Program-made: the position numbers and the translations under genes
In this document: one piece after another, positions 33,682 through 37,177 of the stretch
Position numbering within the stretch: the stretch's first letter is position 1
Layout: each line of letters starts with the position of its first letter
Notes under the pieces: model-generated
Told to the model about the DNA's origin: nothing
Databases searched by the model: none
What the model saw: the letters and a program-made list of their open reading frames with translations, nothing else
Assembly (NCBI GenBank): GCA_020073465.1
Contig: JAIQFC010000040.1
Location: 1 to 37,177, forward strand
From: Terriglobia bacterium
Lineage (GTDB): Bacteria > Acidobacteriota > Terriglobia > Terriglobales > Acidobacteriaceae
Reading direction: 5' to 3'
Length of the DNA stretch: 37,177 nt

Positions 33682-33990
33682 CTAACAGCGAAGTTTGTGA
33701 TCGAGGATGACGAGCGAGTCGGAGGTGTGATGCGCTCGCAGCTCTCTACACCCTGCCCCGTCCACACCGCGCCTGGGCGTTGAGAACAAGTGACTCGGAA
33801 CCATCGGCACGACCTGAAGGGCCGGTACAGATTCCTTCACCAGGGTCACCGGAAGCGGCGGGGTCATCTCGTATGGCAGTAACTCAGACTCATCGTAGGG
33901 GGTCTCGGGCACATCTTCCGTTGGAACCGCAAAAGACAAGCTTAGGGCGAAAGTCGCTAGCAAGGCGAGAGCGGAGCGGAGTACTCGCAT
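33682..33990 (-). CDS. Small secreted hypothetical protein
   Basis: From ATG 33990 the 102-residue product is a signal peptide (VLRSALALLATFALSLSFAV) followed by a short, Pro/Val-rich segment (YDESELLPYEMTPPLPVTLV) and a His/Arg-containing tail. No domain is recognised. It lies 69 bases upstream of the HAF-repeat gene on the same strand and may share its transcript. The frame is open to 34017. The signal peptide and typical codon use support a real gene, but the evidence is modest. The 326 bases upstream hold only family C copy 3. Confidence 0.5.
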   Translation of the reverse strand: MRVLRSALALLATFALSLSFAVPTEDVPETPYDESELLPYEMTPPLPVTLVKESVPALQVVPMVPSHLFSTPRRGVDGAGCRELRAHHTSDSLVILDHKLRC

Positions 33991-34184
33991 ACGCCCAATC
34001 CGACATCGAGGGAACAAGCCCTCGGTTCAACTGAGGTTTTGTGCAGAAGAATCAACCTTCTCGCCTGAGAGGGTGTTGCATCCCGTGATGAAGGTGCTCT
34101 TCGGGGAGGCGAGAGAACACGTGAGCATTTTCGGCTTGGGGATCGTCCGTGTCAGTGATCGCGGTCACTGTGAGGCCCGTGCTT

Positions 34185-34269
34185 CTGTCAATTGGCGTCA
34201 AATCTCCATTTCACTCATTGACCCTGGGTCAGCCAATTCTCAATGAGTGTAAACGCCTGGTTTCGACAG
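34185..34269 (+). repeat. Family C imperfect palindrome, copy 3
   Basis: CTGTC (34185-34189) pairs with GACAG (34265-34269). Inner arms CATTTCACTCATTGACC and TCAATGAGTGTAAACGCC flank an 18-base centre (CTGGGTCAGCCAATTC) that is shared almost exactly with copy 7. Confidence 0.88.
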
Positions 34270-34316
34270 TTAACAACCCTGTGCGATACTTGCGAGACAT
34301 GTACGTCCACTAGCTT

Positions 34317-34721
34317 ATGACAGACTGGTTCGCACGCCCCGTCCTGCACGTGACCGACGTTGAGGCCTCGCTCCGCTTCTACGTCAATCGACTCGGCTTC
34401 ACGAGTCCTTGGCGCTACGATGAGGACGGCAAAGTGTATGTCGCACAGGTCGACCGGCAGGGCTGCGCGCTTATCCTGGCCGACACGTGGCCGGAGAAGA
34501 TTGGCAAGGGGCTGATGTTCATTTCGCTGAACGTCGAGCCCGAGGCGCAGGTCGCCGCTTTGGACGCGCTCCGCGCGGAACTCGAGGCCAAGGGCGTTCC
34601 GGTCAAGGAGGGCTCGTGGGGTTACCGGCTCCTGGTCGTCGATGATCCCGACGGCAATCAACTCTTCTTCAACTATCCGAACGAAACTGCATCGGGCAAG
34701 ATTGCTAGAGATAAAGCGTAA
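34317..34721 (+). CDS. VOC-fold (glyoxalase / bleomycin-resistance-like) protein
   Basis: The 134-residue cytosolic protein has two beta-alpha-beta-beta-beta modules of the vicinal-oxygen-chelate fold: ARPVLHVTDVEASLRFYVNR with LGF, then RLLVVDDPDGNQLFFNYPNE. Candidate metal ligands are His10 and the late acidic residues. Members include glyoxalase I, dioxygenases and antibiotic-binding resistance proteins; this one cannot be assigned further. It stands alone between family C copies 3 and 4, starting 48 bases after the former. VOC proteins are common cargo in mobile gene cassettes. Confidence 0.85.
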   Translation: MTDWFARPVLHVTDVEASLRFYVNRLGFTSPWRYDEDGKVYVAQVDRQGCALILADTWPEKIGKGLMFISLNVEPEAQVAALDALRAELEAKGVPVKEGSWGYRLLVVDDPDGNQLFFNYPNETASGKIARDKA

Positions 34722-34797
34722 TCGTCCAGCCTCACCCCGCCGGGACGCGCAACAACAGCGGCGAAGTGGCGCTGCAATTCCCTGAGGTATTCGAACG

Positions 34798-34889
34798 GTT
34801 GTTGAAATATCGCCATTTCACTCATTGACCGGGACTCCCCCGGTTCCGAGGTCAATGAGTGAAATTTCGCCTGATTACGGCAGTTAGAC
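34798..34889 (+). repeat. Family C imperfect palindrome, copy 4
   Basis: This is the clearest copy: GTTGTTGAAATATCGCC, ATTTCACTCATTGACC, a GC-rich loop (GGGACTCCCCCGGTTCC), GGTCAATGAGTGAAAT and TTCGCCTGATTACGG, ending CAGTTAGAC. Sixteen bases of the inner stem pair almost perfectly. Confidence 0.9.
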
Positions 34890-34910
34890 TCGTGTAAGAG
34901 ATAGCTGAAT

Positions 34911-35312
34911 ATGACAAAATGCCAAGTTCGGGTTCCGATCATTTGCCTCACGCTTGCACTCGTGACATCAGCGGCAGTGGCAAAACGCATGAACCCGAAA
35001 CCCGTGACCCCCGTCGTGTCCCGCGGAATCCGATATTCAGCAGACCGTGACGGACGAGACCAGTACGTTGTTGCCACGGACGTTTCCAGTGGAATGCAAT
35101 TGTGGAAAGTGAAAGTGTTCCACACGACCATCAAGTTCTGGGTCGAGGAAGACGTACAGTGGGTTTTCATCACGGACCTGAAAGTGATCGACAACTCTCT
35201 TTTCGTCCGGGATGAAAAGGCACGATGCTACGCGGTTGACCTGAACACCCATGGCGTGCGCAAAGCATCGTGCAGCAAGGCATTTACACAGCAGGATAAT
35301 GCGCCGCAGTAG
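34911..35312 (+). CDS. Secreted hypothetical protein
   Basis: The 133-residue product has a signal peptide (VPIICLTLALVTSAAVAK) and a small beta-rich domain with Trp/Phe-rich strands (GMQLWKVKVFHTTIKFWVEE, DVQWVFITDLKVIDNSLFVR). The pattern 'DVSSGMQLWKVKV ... LFVRDEKARCYAVDL' loosely recalls a single PQQ/beta-propeller blade. Two cysteines near the end may pair. No family is recognised with confidence. It starts 22 bases after family C copy 4 and stops 26 bases before copy 5. Confidence 0.6.
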   Translation: MTKCQVRVPIICLTLALVTSAAVAKRMNPKPVTPVVSRGIRYSADRDGRDQYVVATDVSSGMQLWKVKVFHTTIKFWVEEDVQWVFITDLKVIDNSLFVRDEKARCYAVDLNTHGVRKASCSKAFTQQDNAPQ

Positions 35313-35337
35313 GACAAGGCGCTGTTTCCAACGGATG

Positions 35338-35367
35338 AATGTTGTAACATCCCCATTTCACTCATCC
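35338..35367 (+). repeat. Family C palindrome, copy 5 (left arm only)
   Basis: AATGTTGTAACATCCCCATT followed by TCACTCATCC matches the left arm. No right arm follows, so the copy was cut or recombined; the next copy begins 70 bases further on. Confidence 0.75.
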
Positions 35368-35436
35368 AGTACCGCAATGGCTAGGTTTGTTCGGCTCACA
35401 GGGGAATTCTAGGCTGACTCGCGGCCAGATTGCAGT

Positions 35437-35507
35437 GATTGTTGAAATATCCCCATTACACTCATTGACAGGGTTATGACTTGTAGGCGCCTGATTGAAC
35501 GGCAATC
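35437..35507 (+). repeat. Family C imperfect palindrome, copy 6
   Basis: GATTG (35437-35441) pairs with CAATC (35503-35507). The left inner arm (ATTACACTCATTGACA) is intact, the right arm is degenerate (GACTTGTAGGCGCCTGATTG). Confidence 0.75.
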
Positions 35508-35534
35508 GTTGAGGAAGCTCCAGAACGTGGTTAG

Positions 35535-35987
35535 CTAAAGCGCCGGTACTTCGGTCATTTGGAAGTTTCCAGATCCGTTGCATGGGACGGTTCCGCCGGT
35601 CAGACTCCATGTGCCGGAAATCACTGTGCCGCTCACGTTGCCTTGCAAGGTAAGGACGTTGTTTTCTGTCGGGAACGTTGTCGTGACGGTCATTCCGAAG
35701 GTGCCCGTGACTTCCCCGTGGACCTCGCCGGTCCGAGTGAAAGATGCGTTCTGAGAAGTCTCGGAAGGAAAGCACGAGGCCGGAACCATAAACACGAGCC
35801 CCGTCACATTGACCTGAGTGCCACTAGCTTCCGTAAGGACCGCCTGGAACGAGAAGGCTGACGTTCCGTCAGGATTCGAGACCTGGGCATTCCACATGCC
35901 ATCGATGAGTCGGGTGTGAGAACCAGAGCCGCACCCGGAGAGCATGAGTCCGAGCGAAAGCGCTATTAAGATCCTGATCGGTTTCAT
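35535..35987 (-). CDS. Putative lipoprotein
   Basis: From ATG 35987 (GGGGAAA upstream) the 150-residue product has a lipoprotein signal with lipobox LSGC (LIALSLGLMLSGCGSGS), so the Cys should be lipidated by Lgt and the protein anchored to a membrane. The rest is Thr/Ser/Gly-rich beta sequence with repeated 'GxVxGTxxxGTW' strands (GEVHGEVTGTFGMTV, LQGNVSGTVISGTWSLTGGT), a pattern seen in many small Acidobacteriota exported proteins. Function unknown. It lies between family C copies 6 and 7; the 335 bases upstream hold only copy 7. Confidence 0.75.
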   Translation of the reverse strand: MKPIRILIALSLGLMLSGCGSGSHTRLIDGMWNAQVSNPDGTSAFSFQAVLTEASGTQVNVTGLVFMVPASCFPSETSQNASFTRTGEVHGEVTGTFGMTVTTTFPTENNVLTLQGNVSGTVISGTWSLTGGTVPCNGSGNFQMTEVPAL

Positions 35988-36127
35988 GTGGTTTCCCCGC
36001 ATTCGTTCGATTTCAGTCCAGTCCAGTATATGGAACCGGAAAACGGCCTTCGAGTTGCCTGGGAAGCCGCGCGGAATCTGTCAAGGACTCGTCTCGGAGC
36101 GCTCCAGCGTCCTTGGGAAGTCCGACA

Positions 36128-36208
36128 GTTGTTGTAACATCGCGATTTCACTCATTGACCTTGGGTCAAGCCAATTCTCAATAAATGAAAAGGCCGATTT
36201 CGACAACA
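36128..36208 (+). repeat. Family C imperfect palindrome, copy 7
   Basis: GTTGTTG at the left pairs with CGACAAC at the right (36201-36207). The left arm GATTTCACTCATTGACC is intact; the right arm reads CAATAAATGAAAAGGCCGAT. Its centre nearly duplicates that of copy 3. Confidence 0.88.
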
Positions 36209-36322
36209 ATCAAACGAGCGTCGGGGGTTAATCCGCTTTCCCTCCGAATGGATGCGCTTCCCAGTTCTGGGCCAAGCCCGTGGCGTGAGTGGACGGCCAT
36301 CGCAGAGGAAACCCAGCTTCGC

Positions 36323-36802
36323 CTAGTTCGCGCGATAAACTTCCTGCCAGCCCCCGGCGGGGAGAAGAGCACCTATACCTGCGCCGAGGAGGCCGAACAC
36401 TGGCGTGAGTATGGCCTTTCCCTTGTTGCCGGTGCAGACGATGGAATTGGGGGAACAGTCATTATCGATGGCGGCCCCAGTTCCGAGGCCGGCACCCGCC
36501 CCGATAGCTGCGCCAATGAGGGCGTGCCGCCCGCGATGCCCCGCGCGGCGTGAGGATACTTTCTGCACGCTAGAGCGGGAAAGAGTCTGGTCTGCTCCCT
36601 TGGACCGGATGATGATGGCATCGTCGGTGGTGGATTGGAACTGGCCTTTGAAGGATTTCTTGCTGCTGACCACGACGCGGACCTGCTGTCCGGGGCTGAG
36701 TTGTTTAAGGTTGTTCCATGCAGGATTCTGGGCGCCACAGAGCGAGGAACTGACGAGCAGGCCGAGGAGTGGGAGCACCACGCGGAGGCAAAATGTGCGC
36801 AC
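36323..36802 (-). CDS. Exported protein with LSm/SH3-like domain and glycine-zipper-like tail
   Basis: GTG 36802 follows AGGAG by seven bases. The 159-residue product has a signal peptide (LRVVLPLLGLLVSSSLCGAQ), a small beta-barrel-like region (LSPGQQVRVVVSSKKSFKGQ ... IIIRSKGADQTLSRSSVQKV), and a Gly/Ala-rich hydrophobic tail (ALIGAAIGAGAGLGTGAAI ... PVFGLLGAGIGALLPAGG) like those of glycine-zipper membrane proteins. Proteins with this layout are frequent in Acidobacteriota; their role is unknown. It is the last gene of the family C array, between copies 7 and 8. Confidence 0.75.
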   Translation of the reverse strand: MRTFCLRVVLPLLGLLVSSSLCGAQNPAWNNLKQLSPGQQVRVVVSSKKSFKGQFQSTTDDAIIIRSKGADQTLSRSSVQKVSSRRAGHRGRHALIGAAIGAGAGLGTGAAIDNDCSPNSIVCTGNKGKAILTPVFGLLGAGIGALLPAGGWQEVYRAN

Positions 36803-36881
36803 GGGGAATCTCCTGTTTAGAACACACCGATCTTACACCCGTTCAGCCCCATTTTTCGGACAGCCCGATTTGTATCTTAAA

Positions 36882-36957
36882 CTGTTGTAATATCGCCTCT
36901 CTGACTTGGGTTCTTCCCCTGTTCCGGGGTCAATGAGTGAAATCGCCTGTGGGTGTT
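36882..36957 (+). repeat. Family C imperfect palindrome, copy 8
   Basis: The left arm CTGTTGTAATATCGCC is truncated inside; the right arm GGGGTCAATGAGTGAAATCG then CCTG is intact. The sequence after 36950 differs from other copies (GGGTGTTGAAAAAGTAGG), which may mark the end of the neighbouring insertion sequence. Confidence 0.8.
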
Positions 36958-37029
36958 GAAAAAGTAGGTCAGCAGAAGATCTTTTGGGCTGCGAGCAAGC
37001 CGTTGGCGAGTTTTCTTCTCTCAGTTCGG

Positions 37030-37177
37030 CTAAGTAGTAGCTGGCAGAACCGCTGTTGTCGGCTGGCTGAGGAAGCGCACCAGGCGCTTGATGTTCTGGG
37101 CTACCGCTGCCAGGAAGAACTGCTCCCGCACGAACTTCAGTCTGCGCAGGCGCAAGCGACGTAGCCCAATCTGATTC
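37030..37177 (-). CDS. IS1182-like transposase, C-terminus (runs off window)
   Basis: The frame enters the window at 37177 and stops with TAG at 37030-37032. The 48 visible residues include NQIGLRRLRLRRLKFVREQF and FLAAVAQNIKRLVRF, the usual C-terminal end of DDE transposases of the IS1182/IS5-like group. The catalytic residues lie outside the window. The element's end is probably near 36950-36990, directly beside family C copy 8. Confidence 0.7.
   Translation of the reverse strand, partial: NQIGLRRLRLRRLKFVREQFFLAAVAQNIKRLVRFLSQPTTAVLPATT

Noticed and set aside
31790..36957. Classical integron attC sites
   Set aside because: Only copy 4 ends in a sequence fitting GTTRRRY (GTTAGAC), the left ends lack the required RYYYAAC, and no tyrosine integrase gene is in the window. 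Only the cassette-like layout is retained as a finding.
31790..36957. CRISPR array
   Set aside because: The repeats are palindromic, 70-90 bases long and spaced by whole genes, and there are no cas genes.

Overview
The window reads as a piece of an Acidobacteriota (Terriglobia/Koribacter-like) chromosome. The main clues are three secreted proteins of the 'VWFA-related Acidobacterial domain' type, an MglA-like GTPase beside one of them, an exported M13 peptidase, a GIDE-domain protein, many exported proteins of unknown function and families of short intergenic palindromes. Both ends fall inside transposase genes (an IS3-type OrfA on the left, the C-terminus of an IS1182-like transposase on the right). 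This is what a contig broken at multicopy insertion sequences looks like; it is an inference from the ends only.

Layout. Positions 1-5,100: an IS end abutting a possibly truncated membrane protein; an ECF sigma / zinc-finger anti-sigma pair followed by a DUF3106 gene wrecked by an internal deletion; convergent sodC; then a zapB-like/zapA cell-division pair, after which a lone secreted-protein gene sits between zapA and a degenerate second copy of the zapA tail. Positions 5,100-16,500: a membrane-bound PAS/PAS hybrid histidine kinase, lgt, an unknown secreted protein, an RluD-type pseudouridine synthase, a VWA protein, DUF3052, a Gfo/Idh/MocA oxidoreductase, a DHFR-like protein and a Tat-exported HisC-like aminotransferase. 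Positions 16,500-26,600: two divergent VWA proteins, mglA, DUF3224, a frameshifted GIY-YIG gene between REP-like palindromes, the M13 peptidase, a GIDE-domain protein, a glutamine-amidotransferase-like protein without the usual His/Glu, and a small membrane-anchored protein.

Positions 26,700-31,740 form an electron-transfer locus: a divergent tetraheme cytochrome, then Rieske protein, a fused cytochrome b6/subunit IV, a nine-heme cytochrome c with a C-terminal anchor, and a protein with four tandem monohaem cytochrome c domains (17 CxxCH motifs in all). A perfect TGTGA-N6-TCACA operator lies in the divergent intergenic region. The genes probably build a quinol-oxidising b/c complex with an elaborate cytochrome c output.

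Positions 31,750-37,000 look accessory. Single genes or small gene groups (a two-span membrane peptide, a HAF-repeat protein plus a small secreted protein, a VOC/glyoxalase-fold protein, a secreted protein, a lipoprotein, an LSm/SH3-like secreted protein) are separated by copies of one 70-90 nt imperfect palindrome. In several copies the base of the stem changes sequence but stays complementary. This cassette-like array is the most unusual structure in the window. It resembles an integrase-less integron array (CALIN) in layout, but it does not meet the attC consensus and no integrase is visible.
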